A program made the position numbers and the translations under genes. Source: CAITZA01 sp937915285 (GTDB taxonomy: Bacteria > Desulfobacterota > Desulfomonilia > Desulfomonilales > Desulfomonilaceae). From it: DNA of 64,000 nucleotides. The DNA lies in NCBI GenBank assembly GCA_036821825.1, contig DAISIV010000017.1:3602-67601 (forward strand), read 5' to 3'. Under the pieces are notes generated by a model. It searched no databases and had not been told where the DNA came from. It saw only the letters and a list, made by a program, of their open reading frames with translations. Positions 16,977 to 25,878 of this stretch are shown one piece after another. Within the stretch, counting starts at the first letter, position 1; every line of letters starts with the position of its first letter.

Positions 16977-18374
16977 TCAATCTGAAATGCTTTCTGATCC
17001 GTGGGCGTCTATACCGTACTCCTTTAGTTTGTTCTGAAGTGTCCTTCTGGTAATCCCCAAAAAACCTGCGCTTCTCGTCCTATTCCCATCATTATGGTCA
17101 AGGGTGACTAGTATCAGCTCCTTCTCTAGTTCCCTAATTGTCATACCTGGAGCAATGCCAACCCTTGACGTGGCAGGAATCGTGCTTGCAGACTCGCCGG
17201 AAATCGATTCCGGTAATTCAGAGAACGACACATATTCATCCATGGTGAGAATTACGGCTCTTTCAACCACGTTTTCCAGTTCCCTTATGTTGCCTGGCCA
17301 GGAATAACGCATCATTGCGTCAAGCGCCCTTGGATGAAAGCCTTTAAGATTTCTGTTATTCTTTTCATTGTAAATCTGGAGGAAGTGATCAATCAGCAAC
17401 GGAATGTCCTCTTTCCTATCCCTTAGCGGCGGAAGGTTAATAGGCACAACATTCAACCTGTAAAAAAGATCCTCCCTGAAATTACCCTTCTTGACTTCAT
17501 CTTTGAGGTCCCTGTTTGAAGCGCTGATGACACGAATGTCTACCTTGACTGATCTGGTAGATCCCAACGGTTCAAACTCTCGTTCCTGAAGCACACGCAG
17601 CAGCTTTGCCTGGGTAGAAAAAGTCATCTCTCCGATTTCATCAAGAAAGATGGTTCCTCCATCCGCCAGTTCGAATCTGCCTGGTCTCCGACCAACCGCT
17701 CCTGTGAAAGCGCCACGTTCATGTCCGAATAATTCACTCTCCAAAAGAGTTTCAGGCAGGGCGGCGCAGTTAATCTTGATGAATCGACGGTCACAGCGGT
17801 TCGATCCCTGATGCAACGCATTGGCTATAAGCTCTTTGCCGGTGCCGGATTCGCCAAGTATGAGCACGGAGGCCTCGGTGGGAGCTACCATCGCAACAGT
17901 CTCAAGCACCTGCCGCATCTTCTGGGATCGTCCAATTATTCTGGAGGCGTCAAACAGATTCTCAATTCGTCTTTTCTGAAGAATGTTCTCTTCCTTCAGC
18001 CTCCAGAATTCCAGAGTCTGCTGCACCTTGATCCTGAGTTCATCTATGTCTAGAGGTTTGGTCAAATAGTCGTGCGCGCCGGATTGGAGCGCCTCAATTG
18101 CAGTCTCCACCGAGGCGTATGCAGTAATGATTATCACCGGAATGCCAGGCGATATTTTCTTAATTTGTTTCAGGGCTTCGATGCCGTCCAACTGGGACAT
18201 CCTGTTGTCCATCAGTATCAGGTCAAAGAACTCCTCTGAAACCCTCGAAATGGCCGTCTTTCCGTCATCCGCCTCATATACATCATATCCATCGAGAGAC
18301 AGGTTGGCCTGCAACATCTTTCTCTGCGACGGCTCGTCATCTACAACCAGAATTTTTGCTTTGCGCGGTTTCAT
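16977..18374 (-). CDS. Sigma-54-dependent response regulator (NtrC family)
   Basis: The 465-residue protein has a receiver domain (1-120; acidic pair VVDDE, phospho-acceptor Asp in LILMDNRM, Lys in LTKPLD), an AAA+ domain with Walker A GESGTGKE, the sigma-54 contact loop GAFTGA and Walker B GGTIFLDEIG, and a Fis-type helix-turn-helix (HNDGNRTRSAGFLGITRRTLQ). Phosphorylation by the kinase encoded just upstream on the same strand should let it open sigma-54 promoters. No TGGCAC-N5-TTGC site was seen in the intergenic stretches nearby, so the targets are probably elsewhere. Confidence 0.95.
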   Translation of the reverse strand: MKPRKAKILVVDDEPSQRKMLQANLSLDGYDVYEADDGKTAISRVSEEFFDLILMDNRMSQLDGIEALKQIKKISPGIPVIIITAYASVETAIEALQSGAHDYLTKPLDIDELRIKVQQTLEFWRLKEENILQKRRIENLFDASRIIGRSQKMRQVLETVAMVAPTEASVLILGESGTGKELIANALHQGSNRCDRRFIKINCAALPETLLESELFGHERGAFTGAVGRRPGRFELADGGTIFLDEIGEMTFSTQAKLLRVLQEREFEPLGSTRSVKVDIRVISASNRDLKDEVKKGNFREDLFYRLNVVPINLPPLRDRKEDIPLLIDHFLQIYNEKNNRNLKGFHPRALDAMMRYSWPGNIRELENVVERAVILTMDEYVSFSELPESISGESASTIPATSRVGIAPGMTIRELEKELILVTLDHNDGNRTRSAGFLGITRRTLQNKLKEYGIDAHGSESISD

Positions 18375-18427
18375 ATATTTCCCATGTAAAAAGTTGGTAG
18401 AGTGCGACTAACTACAGACAAGGCCCC

Positions 18428-20251
18428 CTAAACCGAGCCGCTCGCTGATTTCAGTTCCCCAAAACCGTTGATGTTTTCGTCAATCTCTGGAGCCTGGTAA
18501 GTGTTTATGGTGATGGTGAAGCGTGTCCCCTTGCCAATATCTGATTCGACCTCTATTTCGCCACCATGACCTTCTATGATGCTTTTGACAATGGCCAGAC
18601 CCAATCCGGTCCCTTTTTTCTTGGTGGAAAAGAAAGGATCAAACAATTTATCAATATTTTCACGTGGTATTCCTTCTCCAGTGTCTTCGGTAATTATCTG
18701 GAGCCTGCCTTGATCATCTGTTCGGGCGCTTATGGAAACCGAGCCACCGCGTGGTGTAGCCTCAATGGAGTTTATCAGGATGTTAAGGAATACCTGGGTC
18801 ATTTGATCTGTGTCCACCAGAGCCAGCGGAAGATCCTCCGAAGCGCTATGCCTCACTATCTGAATGCCCGCTTCATCGGCCTCACGCTCTACAATCCTCA
18901 CACAATGATCAACGATTTCATCGGCTGAACGAATGCCCAGGCGCGGCTCCCGAGGCTTGGAATAGGCCAAAAGCTTGGATATTACCCGGTTAAGCCTATC
19001 CACCTCCGTAAGCATCAGTTCGGTGTAGCGGTAATCCTCCGGCTCGAGTTTCAGCTTCTTCTGGAAATACTGTATGAATCCGCGGATAGAATTAAGAGGG
19101 TTTCGTATTTCGTGGGCAACCCCGGCAGAAAGCCTGCCAAGCGCAGCAAATTTCTCACTCAATATGACTTTCTGCTCAAGCTCCCGGATAACAGTCATAT
19201 CACGCAAAATTACAACAGCGCCTCGAGCAATCGATGAATCGGGGTCCTTGAGTGGGGACACAGACAGGTTGAGGAAGCTCTTACCCCTTCCTTCAACCGA
19301 TATCTTGACTTCCTTCTCGAGAATAGACTCTGAGTCTGTCAAAACCTGCCTGATCTCATCCTCCACCGGCAATAAACCGGATATAGGCCTTCCATCAATC
19401 TCTTCCTTAGTCTTTTTAAGAATCTCAAGCGCTGTAGGATTGAATGTCGCTACTCTCAGCGATCTATCCACTGTGATCAGACCATTGGCCATGCTCTCAA
19501 GGACATTTCTGGTGTAGGTGCGCATCTCGTCCAAGGTCCTGCGAACCAGGTAGGCGTTCTGAACCACAAAGATGAAATACACCCCTGCTGAGCCAATTAT
19601 GAAAAGCACTCCGCCCATGAAAATGGCAAAAATCAGTTCCTGACGCCTGATCTCCTTGAATCGGTCCATCTTCAAACCGAGAAAAAGAACCTGCTTCTTC
19701 TCTTTGTCAAAGATATCAAGTAATTCCTGTCCAATTCTCGTGTGCTTTGCAATGATTTCAGTCTGAGCGAGCTGATCAGGAAACGGAGTGAAAGGCTTCC
19801 ATATCTCGAAAATGGTCCTGCCGTCAGATATCTCCCTGGTAAACGACATCGGCTCACCTGTTCTGATGACAGCCTTGACCGTGTTCAATTCCTTTCCCAT
19901 CAACAATCTGAGGCCAATCTTGGCAGGCTCACTGTGGGCAACTATTATGCCATCGCTGTTGATCAGTCCTACCCATTCAACATCCGGATCCTTTGCCGCC
20001 TGCTCTATGAGCATTTGCAAATACTCTATGCCCCAATCCCCCTCCATGAAGCCGGTTCTCGTTCCAGCCTCAAGTGTCCGTATTACCGAAACACCCTGTC
20101 TCGCAGTGAATTCTTCCATGCGTTCATTCTGGGCATTGATGTTGCGAATCGTAAAAATGATGACTATCGCCAGCAACATTATCGCCACAAGAACGATTGA
20201 CACCACGGGTAAATACTTCAAGAGGCCTCTTATGTTCATAAACCTGCTCAT
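18428..20251 (-). CDS. Membrane sensor histidine kinase (partner of the NtrC-type regulator)
   Basis: The product is 607 residues from ATG 20251, which has GGGAATTAGG upstream; a longer in-frame start at 20317 adds 22 non-conserved residues. A first membrane helix (VVSIVLVAIMLLAIVIIF), a periplasmic sensor region of about 170 residues, and a second helix (FMGGVLFIIGSAGVYFIFVV) lead to a PAS domain (NVLESMANGLITVDRS), a HisKA domain with H in GVAHEIRNPLNS, and a HATPase with N box, DTGEGI and GTGLGLAIV. The layout is that of ZraS/AtoS-like kinases. It ends 53 bases before the regulator, so the two form an operon. Confidence 0.93.
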   Translation of the reverse strand: MSRFMNIRGLLKYLPVVSIVLVAIMLLAIVIIFTIRNINAQNERMEEFTARQGVSVIRTLEAGTRTGFMEGDWGIEYLQMLIEQAAKDPDVEWVGLINSDGIIVAHSEPAKIGLRLLMGKELNTVKAVIRTGEPMSFTREISDGRTIFEIWKPFTPFPDQLAQTEIIAKHTRIGQELLDIFDKEKKQVLFLGLKMDRFKEIRRQELIFAIFMGGVLFIIGSAGVYFIFVVQNAYLVRRTLDEMRTYTRNVLESMANGLITVDRSLRVATFNPTALEILKKTKEEIDGRPISGLLPVEDEIRQVLTDSESILEKEVKISVEGRGKSFLNLSVSPLKDPDSSIARGAVVILRDMTVIRELEQKVILSEKFAALGRLSAGVAHEIRNPLNSIRGFIQYFQKKLKLEPEDYRYTELMLTEVDRLNRVISKLLAYSKPREPRLGIRSADEIVDHCVRIVEREADEAGIQIVRHSASEDLPLALVDTDQMTQVFLNILINSIEATPRGGSVSISARTDDQGRLQIITEDTGEGIPRENIDKLFDPFFSTKKKGTGLGLAIVKSIIEGHGGEIEVESDIGKGTRFTITINTYQAPEIDENINGFGELKSASGSV

Positions 20252-20743
20252 GCCTAATTCCCAAGGCGTCCAAACAAATGCAATCAGAAGTGGCCGATTG
20301 TCGCGACGTGCGCTCAAATCAATCGGACGCCAGACCTTCGGAAACCTTTAAACCGACCTTATAGACACCCCTGCTTAAAGTAAACTCGCTAATACGACCA
20401 AGCGATCACCTGTTTCTCTAACACATTAGCACACTCCTTACTAAATTATTATCTTCATCAATTATAGTAAAAATTTATTGATATGTTAAGCATGTTATGC
20501 TATTCAGCGGTTTAATAAATGAATATAACACTTCATTTATTTTGAAGAAAAATGTATTAACTTTTTTTATTTTTTGTGGATGCGGGTTCTGGATCTGATG
20601 TGAAGCATTTGTTTTTTGCATTACGCTGTCACGTCTGAAGAGCATGCGCATGGTTTGGCGACGGAAGGGATTCTGTTTTTATTTGATTCAACGTTATTTG
20701 TTGGATCTTTCATATCAAGTTTTTCACTAGCGGGTAATGCTTC
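20252..20743. other. Divergent intergenic region with inverted repeats
   Basis: This AT-rich 490-base stretch lies between the kinase (minus) and the next gene (plus). AATAAATGAA (20514-20523) and TTCATTTATT (20532-20541) form a perfect 10-base inverted repeat followed by TT, resembling a weak terminator or operator. AGCAT-GTT-ATGCT lies about 25 bases earlier. No coding frame is convincing. Confidence 0.4.
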
Positions 20744-21370
20744 ATGAACACAAACACGGAAACGTCTCAGTTGACATTGGTAAGCAGGGGCAGGGAACTT
20801 CTAGAGCGGGGTGATGTCTCTTCGGCGGTGGCTTTTTATGGCAAGGTTTATGATCCTGAATCGACGGACGAGACGGAAGCGCGCTCGATGTTGATCGAAG
20901 GGCGTTCTAATCTTGCAAAGAAATTTCTACCAGAGGCCTTGGACTGTTTTGAGGAAGCTTTACTCATGGGGTCTGAAATTCAGCGTAGGCAGGCTTTGGA
21001 CGGAATTTCGTCGATTGGAGCGATAAGGGCTCAACAAGGCATATTGACTTCAAGGCTGAAGTCTGGTCTCAAAAGATTACTTGGAAAGGAATCAGAGGCT
21101 CTAATTGGTCTGAATTTGGTTTCGGATGATGAGAACATCGTATTTTTGTCTGAAGACTCGTTCAACGGTCTTCCGGGTCAGTTGGCGAAAGCGGCCAGAA
21201 TAATCAGGGTTCCATCAAGGCTTTCGGTTGTGGCGGCGCCTATGAATGCCCGAAGATGCATAGCTTTTACAACAGAGGACGACGTTGATTTCATACTTGA
21301 ACTGGCGGAAAGTCTTGTGGGTAAACGCCATACCGATTCGTCCGCGGTTTATGCTCAGTCCCATTCCTGA
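20744..21370 (+). CDS. Hypothetical protein with TPR-like N-terminus
   Basis: I do not recognise this 208-residue protein. Residues 10-90 look like two degenerate tetratricopeptide-type helical pairs (RELLERGDVSSAVAFYGKVYD and AKKFLPEALDCFEEALLMG). The middle has a short basic stretch (SRLKSGLKRLLGKE) and the C-terminal third alternates strands and helices. No signal peptide or membrane segment is visible. It is transcribed divergently from the kinase and sits 119 bases ahead of ruvX. Confidence 0.7.
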   Translation: MNTNTETSQLTLVSRGRELLERGDVSSAVAFYGKVYDPESTDETEARSMLIEGRSNLAKKFLPEALDCFEEALLMGSEIQRRQALDGISSIGAIRAQQGILTSRLKSGLKRLLGKESEALIGLNLVSDDENIVFLSEDSFNGLPGQLAKAARIIRVPSRLSVVAAPMNARRCIAFTTEDDVDFILELAESLVGKRHTDSSAVYAQSHS

Positions 21371-21489
21371 AAAACTGTAGCAGCGCCAGACGATTCCTGC
21401 TCGCTTTCCATCAATAGACTTGACACCAACCGCTGGATTAATTACACATTCGCTGACAGGAAACGAGCATTATCCGAAAGGCAGAGCAA

Positions 21490-21903
21490 TTGCGTGTACT
21501 GGCGCTGGACATAGGGTCAAAACGAATAGGCATGGCTGTCAGCGACGAACTAGGTTTTACGGCCCAAGGTCTGAAAACTCTCGAATCAAAGGGCCATGAC
21601 AATGATATCAAGTCGATAGCCGCCACGGTAAATGAATTAAACGTAACCGAGATAGTGGTGGGGATGCCGTACAACATGGACGGTTCCGAGGGGCCTCAGG
21701 CAAAGAAGGCTCTGGAAATCATGGCGGAACTCGAGCAAGTTACGTCTGTCCCTGTTTACAGGTGGGATGAGAGAATGTCTACCATGGCCGCCGAACGAAT
21801 GCTTCTGGAGGCTGACATGAGTAGAGCCAAGAGACGCAAGGTCATTGACAAGGTCGCTGCGACCATTATCCTTCAGGGTTACCTGGATAGCAAAAGAGTT
21901 TGA
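21490..21903 (+). CDS. ruvX: Putative pre-16S rRNA nuclease / Holliday junction resolvase-like (YqgF)
   Basis: The 137-residue protein has the RNase H-like YqgF fold: LALDIGSKRIGMAVSD (first catalytic Asp), EIVVGMPYNMDGSEGPQA (second acidic segment is replaced by the family's VGxPxxxDG motif), VYRWDERMSTMAAERML and DKVAATIILQGYLD (third acidic residue). YqgF is known to mature the 5' end of 16S rRNA and was earlier called RuvX. The start is a TTG. mltG follows immediately, a common arrangement. Confidence 0.92.
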   Translation: MRVLALDIGSKRIGMAVSDELGFTAQGLKTLESKGHDNDIKSIAATVNELNVTEIVVGMPYNMDGSEGPQAKKALEIMAELEQVTSVPVYRWDERMSTMAAERMLLEADMSRAKRRKVIDKVAATIILQGYLDSKRV

Positions 21904-21917
21904 GGTCTTTTCCCGGA

Positions 21918-22979
21918 ATGAAACTCTCATTATCTACAATAATTAAAAGTCTATTTCTTTTGGTGTTGCTGGGTGTCATGGCGATTGGAGGGCACCTCTT
22001 ATATACCCATGCGCCCGGTTTTCTGAGCAGTTTTTCTGCTGAGAAACCTAAAATAGATGATGCGTCACGTCAGGACGTCATCGTGTCAATCCCCAAGGGA
22101 GCCTCGCTTTCGGAGGTAGGGGAAATCCTCCAGAATAACGGCATCATTTCAAGCAAGTTGATTTTCCGATTAGTAGCCATGATTCGCGGTGAGCAACGCA
22201 ATGTCAAAGCCGGCGACTACATGGTCAAGACGTCGAGTGATCCCGGTGAGGTCCTTGATCTGTTGATCTCCGGAAAGACCCTGGTTTACGCCATAACCAT
22301 TCCTGAAGGATACAATGTGTTCCAGATAGCGGACCTGCTGGATCAAAAGGGGATCGCTTCCAGGAAGGAATTCATGGCGTTTGTCCAAGATGAGGCGCTG
22401 ATCAGGGAACTGGGCATTGAAATGAATTCTTTGGAGGGAGTTCTTTTTCCTGACACCTATCTGTTGAGACCGGCGGAGAAAGGTTCATCCAAGGCAGTCA
22501 TCCGAAAAATGGTCACCCGATTTAAACAGGTTTATGATCTCAACATCAGGGACATTGCAGCGAAAAACGGTTGGAGCATGACTCAGGTGATAACATTGGC
22601 TTCTTTGATAGAAAAAGAGGCCAAAGCAAATGAACATGCGCTGGTTAGCGCTGTTTTCCACAACAGGCTCAGAAAGAACATGCGGCTACAATCCGACCCA
22701 ACGGTCATTTACGGAATAAAACCGATGGGCGCCAAGATAACCAGGGCTGACCTGGACAGAAAGCATCCTTACAATACCTACCAAATCAGCGGTTTGCCAC
22801 CCGGTCCGATTGCCAATCCGGGAAAAGACTCTCTAAACGCCGCAGTGAATCCGGCAAATGTGGACTATTTGTATTTTGTCTCTAAAAATGATGGAAGCCA
22901 CCAGTTTTCCAGCAATCTCGCAGACCACAACCGGTGGGTTAATCTGTACCAAAGGCAGCCGAGTTCCATGACCCAATAA
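21918..22979 (+). CDS. mltG: Endolytic peptidoglycan transglycosylase MltG
   Basis: The product is about 353 residues from ATG 21918. One N-terminal membrane helix (IIKSLFLLVLLGVMAIGG) anchors a periplasmic protein. A LysM-like domain (SIPKGASLSEVGEILQNNGII) precedes the YceG catalytic domain, with the conserved LEGVLFPDTY motif, the catalytic Glu in LASLIEKEA, and the LQSDPTVIYG and NTYQISGLPPGPIANPG signatures. MltG cleaves nascent glycan strands and sets their length. It starts 15 bases after ruvX. Confidence 0.95.
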   Translation: MKLSLSTIIKSLFLLVLLGVMAIGGHLLYTHAPGFLSSFSAEKPKIDDASRQDVIVSIPKGASLSEVGEILQNNGIISSKLIFRLVAMIRGEQRNVKAGDYMVKTSSDPGEVLDLLISGKTLVYAITIPEGYNVFQIADLLDQKGIASRKEFMAFVQDEALIRELGIEMNSLEGVLFPDTYLLRPAEKGSSKAVIRKMVTRFKQVYDLNIRDIAAKNGWSMTQVITLASLIEKEAKANEHALVSAVFHNRLRKNMRLQSDPTVIYGIKPMGAKITRADLDRKHPYNTYQISGLPPGPIANPGKDSLNAAVNPANVDYLYFVSKNDGSHQFSSNLADHNRWVNLYQRQPSSMTQ

Positions 22980-23007
22980 ATGGTGTCACTGAAACAGGAC
23001 TGCCGGT

Positions 23008-23035
23008 AAAAAAACAAAGCGCCCTGGACCAGGGC
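23008..23035 (-). terminator. Rho-independent terminator, minus strand
   Basis: Read on the minus strand, GCCCT-GGTCC-AGGGC (23035-23021) is followed by GCTTTG and seven T (23014-23008). It ends the transcript of the coiled-coil protein gene. Confidence 0.65.
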
Positions 23036-23052
23036 TACTTGTTAGCGTACGG

Positions 23053-23637
23053 TCAGCCACCTCCTGAGGTAGTGGTTACAGGGGTGTAAGATTGTGTTGG
23101 CTCAGGCGCCAAATAGGGAGTCGGCGCATTGCTGGTCGCGGGAACAGGAACATTTGCCGCAACGACCGTGTTTGCGGATGGAACCGAAGTAGAGCTGCCA
23201 GTTGAGCATCCGTCACATGTCTCGGCCTTCAATGCCTTGATCTTTGTCAACATGTCATTCGTGAGAGTGATCTGATCCTCAATCTCCTTTAAAGCGCTCT
23301 GGGAAAATGACGATAGGTCGGAAGTCATCTTCTTTATGGTGGCGTCCGCCTCGGCGCCTTTTGTATTGATTTGCTCCTTCAGCAAGGCCAGGGATTCTAG
23401 CTGCAACGCAAGTTGCTCTTCTGAACGAGCAATCTGCTCTTCAATCCTCACCTTGGCCAGGCTGATCTGAGAATCCGTGTACTCCCGGGTCGTCTTTATC
23501 TTTTCAATCTGCGTGGCAATCTTTTCCTTGAGGTTTGCCAGACTCAAATCATAAGAACCTACACTCTGCCCGAAGCTCAAGCCGGGAATGAACAGGGCCG
23601 AAAGTAACACCGCCTTCAGGAAGAAAAGCGCTCTCAT
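23053..23637 (-). CDS. Secreted coiled-coil protein of unknown function
   Basis: The 194-residue product starts with a signal peptide (MRALFFLKAVLLSALFIPGLSFGQ). Residues 25-130 are a long amphipathic helix rich in Lys, Glu and Ile with heptad spacing (KIATQIEKIK, then QISLAKVRIEEQIARSEEQL), i.e. a coiled coil. A CDGC motif follows, then a Ser/Thr/Pro/Ala-rich tail ending SGGG, typical of low-complexity linkers in exported proteins. I chose ATG 23637 (GGAG eight bases upstream) over the in-frame start at 23658. No function can be named. A 17-base palindrome lies 50 bases upstream. Confidence 0.75.
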   Translation of the reverse strand: MRALFFLKAVLLSALFIPGLSFGQSVGSYDLSLANLKEKIATQIEKIKTTREYTDSQISLAKVRIEEQIARSEEQLALQLESLALLKEQINTKGAEADATIKKMTSDLSSFSQSALKEIEDQITLTNDMLTKIKALKAETCDGCSTGSSTSVPSANTVVAANVPVPATSNAPTPYLAPEPTQSYTPVTTTSGGG

Positions 23638-23686
23638 GTCTTTAACTCCGTAAATCATGATCCTAAATATATTAGTGTTATTAATA

Positions 23687-23703
23687 TACCATATATTATG
23701 GTA
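23687..23703. promoter_or_regulatory. 17-base perfect palindrome, possible operator
   Basis: TACCATATATTATGGTA has 7-base arms and a 3-base centre. It sits in the AT-rich region upstream of the coiled-coil protein gene, about where a promoter is expected. The binding protein is unknown. Confidence 0.35.
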
Positions 23704-23861
23704 ATTTAAAAGAATAAAATAAAGTAAATTATATTGTGTTGTCGCTGATGTCGACTCCGGCGGGTTTATAGGACCGTCAGGAAGTTAGGAGTCCCATTGA
23801 GTGACATGATCATACACTATGTCAGTTGCAGGCAATCCATTGTGGGCCTGGTTGATCGACA

Positions 23862-24932
23862 TTACACAGAAAAAGGCTTGGTGGTAGGGTCTAATGACTG
23901 TCCTGAAAGCGTAATTGTCCTGGAAATGACAAGATCCATGATTAATTCAGGGTCGGGAATTATCCTTGGGTTTTTTATCAGGTTTTGTTCAAGGTAGCCG
24001 ATTGTCCGATTAATTGAAGACACGTACCTGGTTGACCCCACAACGGAGGTCTGATATCCAAAAGTCCCCAAGGCCTTTAAATTTCTCTGAAGGGCCATTA
24101 GGTTGAATACGTGGCTGAATCTTTCATGTGATTGAGACACCACTCTGCCTGCTTGCCTGAGAAACCCGTCAATTAGCGTATGGATCAAGGAATCCGTCAA
24201 AGTTACATAAGAATCCCTTAAAAGGGACACTATGTCATATTGGACCGGCCCCATCCTGGCATCTTGGAAATCGATCATGACGAGCTTGTTATGCCGAATC
24301 ATGAGATTTCTGGAATGATAATCGCGATGAACAAAAAAACGCGGTTCACTTTCAAGTGCTTGACAAACAGAGTAAAGGTTTTGCTTTAGTTGATTTTCTG
24401 TCTTGGGGCTCAACTCGGATTTGAGAAAACCATCAACAAAATGGGTGACAAAAAAATCCATTTCAAACGACAGTTTTTCAAAATCGAAAGCCCTTGTATG
24501 CGCCACACAGGTTTGTTCTGTTCCAGTTGAGTTGGTGACCATTCTCAGGATGATGTCCATGGCCTGTTCGTACATCCTGAGTTTTTCATTTTCGTCAGCC
24601 ATTTGAACCGCTGTTTCAAGTAGAGAGTCGCCGAGGTCCTCCATCACAATGATTCCGAGTTTTGGGTGAACCGAGACTATTTCAGGAACCGGCATTCCAA
24701 GGTATGTGAGGTAATCATGTATCTCAACAAATGAATCGTCTCCGAAACCGGCTGCTTCCGGGTAACACATGGCGACCAAGGTGTCACCGGAATCAAAAAA
24801 AATTCTGATAAAAACCCTTGTGGAGGCGTCACCAACAAGTTTTTCCAATAAAAGCGGCTGATTCAATTTTTGGCAGAGAACGGCCAGTCGAGTCTGCAAA
24901 TCATGCCTGACATTTAAATGAGACAGATCCAT
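23862..24932 (-). CDS. amgK: Aminoglycoside-phosphotransferase-fold sugar kinase, AmgK-like
   Basis: The 356-residue protein has the APH kinase fold: a glycine-poor N-lobe with GDASTRVFIR, the catalytic loop FVHRDYHSRNLMI, and the metal motif VMIDFQDARMGPVQYDIVSLLRD. These last two match AmgK, the cell-wall recycling kinase that phosphorylates the anomeric carbon of N-acetylmuramic acid and N-acetylglucosamine. The neighbouring nucleotidyltransferase, whose end overlaps its start by 32 bases, supports the AmgK-MurU pair, which bypasses de novo UDP-MurNAc synthesis and gives fosfomycin tolerance in Pseudomonas. The sugar specificity is inference. Confidence 0.8.
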   Translation of the reverse strand: MDLSHLNVRHDLQTRLAVLCQKLNQPLLLEKLVGDASTRVFIRIFFDSGDTLVAMCYPEAAGFGDDSFVEIHDYLTYLGMPVPEIVSVHPKLGIIVMEDLGDSLLETAVQMADENEKLRMYEQAMDIILRMVTNSTGTEQTCVAHTRAFDFEKLSFEMDFFVTHFVDGFLKSELSPKTENQLKQNLYSVCQALESEPRFFVHRDYHSRNLMIRHNKLVMIDFQDARMGPVQYDIVSLLRDSYVTLTDSLIHTLIDGFLRQAGRVVSQSHERFSHVFNLMALQRNLKALGTFGYQTSVVGSTRYVSSINRTIGYLEQNLIKNPRIIPDPELIMDLVISRTITLSGQSLDPTTKPFSV

Positions 24933-25878
24933 TCAGTGTTATTACCTCACAGGAATGTTCTCCGGAAACACGTACGCCATCCCCGATAATACAGTTTTCA
25001 ATTATAGAGCCTTGGGATATTTTCACGTTAGACCATATCACGGAATTGGTTATCGAACATCCCTGTTCAACAACGCATCCTCTCTCGATGGAGACTCTAT
25101 GCAACTCTGTGTCCCTACGGACGGTCGAGCCTTCTGCTACATAAGCCGGGGTTACAGGCGAATTCAGCTTGCCGTCGAGGACATCTCCTACTGCCTTGAT
25201 ATACCTTTGAGGATCACCCAGGTCGTTCCAATAGCCGTCAGTGGGAAAGCCTAAGACTTTCTCACCGGCTTCAAGCGCTGATACATACGCCTGTGAGATG
25301 ATCTCAAAGAACTTTCCAGGTTCAATGTACCGGAAAATGCGTGGACTGAGCACATGAATTCCAGTGAACAGGAAGGCACTGGTTCCGGCCTCCTGGTGGC
25401 CGGTTTGCTTGTGGAAACTGACTATGTTGTGATGCTCATCCACCCTAACAGGTGTGAACTGGAAGGGGGCCTGCTGGGGTAAAAGCAAAAGCGTAGCCAC
25501 TGCCTTTCTCTTTTTGTGAAAATCTATGGCCTGCTCCAGACGGAAGTCAAACAGGATATCGCCGTTTACCATTAAAAAACAGTCGCTATCGAAAAAAGAT
25601 TCGTTGGCTTTCAGACCGCCGGCGGTACCCAGTATTTCGGGTTCGTATGAAAAAGTTACTTTATGGTCCCTTTGCCCGGAATTTTGGAAAACGTTTCTGA
25701 TTGTCTCAGGAGCCCAATTCAGATTGAGGCGGAATGAGGAAAAGCCCTGCGCTGAAAGGAATTCGACCGTCCTCAGGATAAGCGGCTTTCCGCAAACCGG
25801 AACAGCGGGCTTGGCCAGTTCAAGGGTTAGAGGCCGGAGTCTGGTTCCGAGGCCTGCAGTGAGAATCATGGCCTTCAT
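24901..25878 (-). CDS. murU: Sugar-1-phosphate nucleotidyltransferase, MurU-like with beta-helix tail
   Basis: The 325-residue protein begins with the pyrophosphorylase signature LTAGLGTRLRPLT and conserved Lys in AKPAVPVCGKP; metal site VNGDILFD; product site GYWNDLGDP. Residues 240-315 form a left-handed beta-helix (GSTVRRDTELH, GCSITNSVIWSNVKIS, ENCIIGDGV). MurU makes UDP-MurNAc from MurNAc-1-phosphate. Known MurU proteins, as I recall, are about 225 residues and lack this tail, so a GDP-mannose-type pyrophosphorylase is the main alternative. The amgK-like gene downstream is the reason for the MurU call. Its ATG overlaps the ddl stop by four bases. Confidence 0.7.
   Translation of the reverse strand: MKAMILTAGLGTRLRPLTLELAKPAVPVCGKPLILRTVEFLSAQGFSSFRLNLNWAPETIRNVFQNSGQRDHKVTFSYEPEILGTAGGLKANESFFDSDCFLMVNGDILFDFRLEQAIDFHKKRKAVATLLLLPQQAPFQFTPVRVDEHHNIVSFHKQTGHQEAGTSAFLFTGIHVLSPRIFRYIEPGKFFEIISQAYVSALEAGEKVLGFPTDGYWNDLGDPQRYIKAVGDVLDGKLNSPVTPAYVAEGSTVRRDTELHRVSIERGCVVEQGCSITNSVIWSNVKISQGSIIENCIIGDGVRVSGEHSCEVITLNGSVSFKCQA

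Noticed and set aside
23797..23997. Plus-strand frame opposite the amgK end.
   Set aside because: More than half overlaps the well-supported amgK gene on the other strand.
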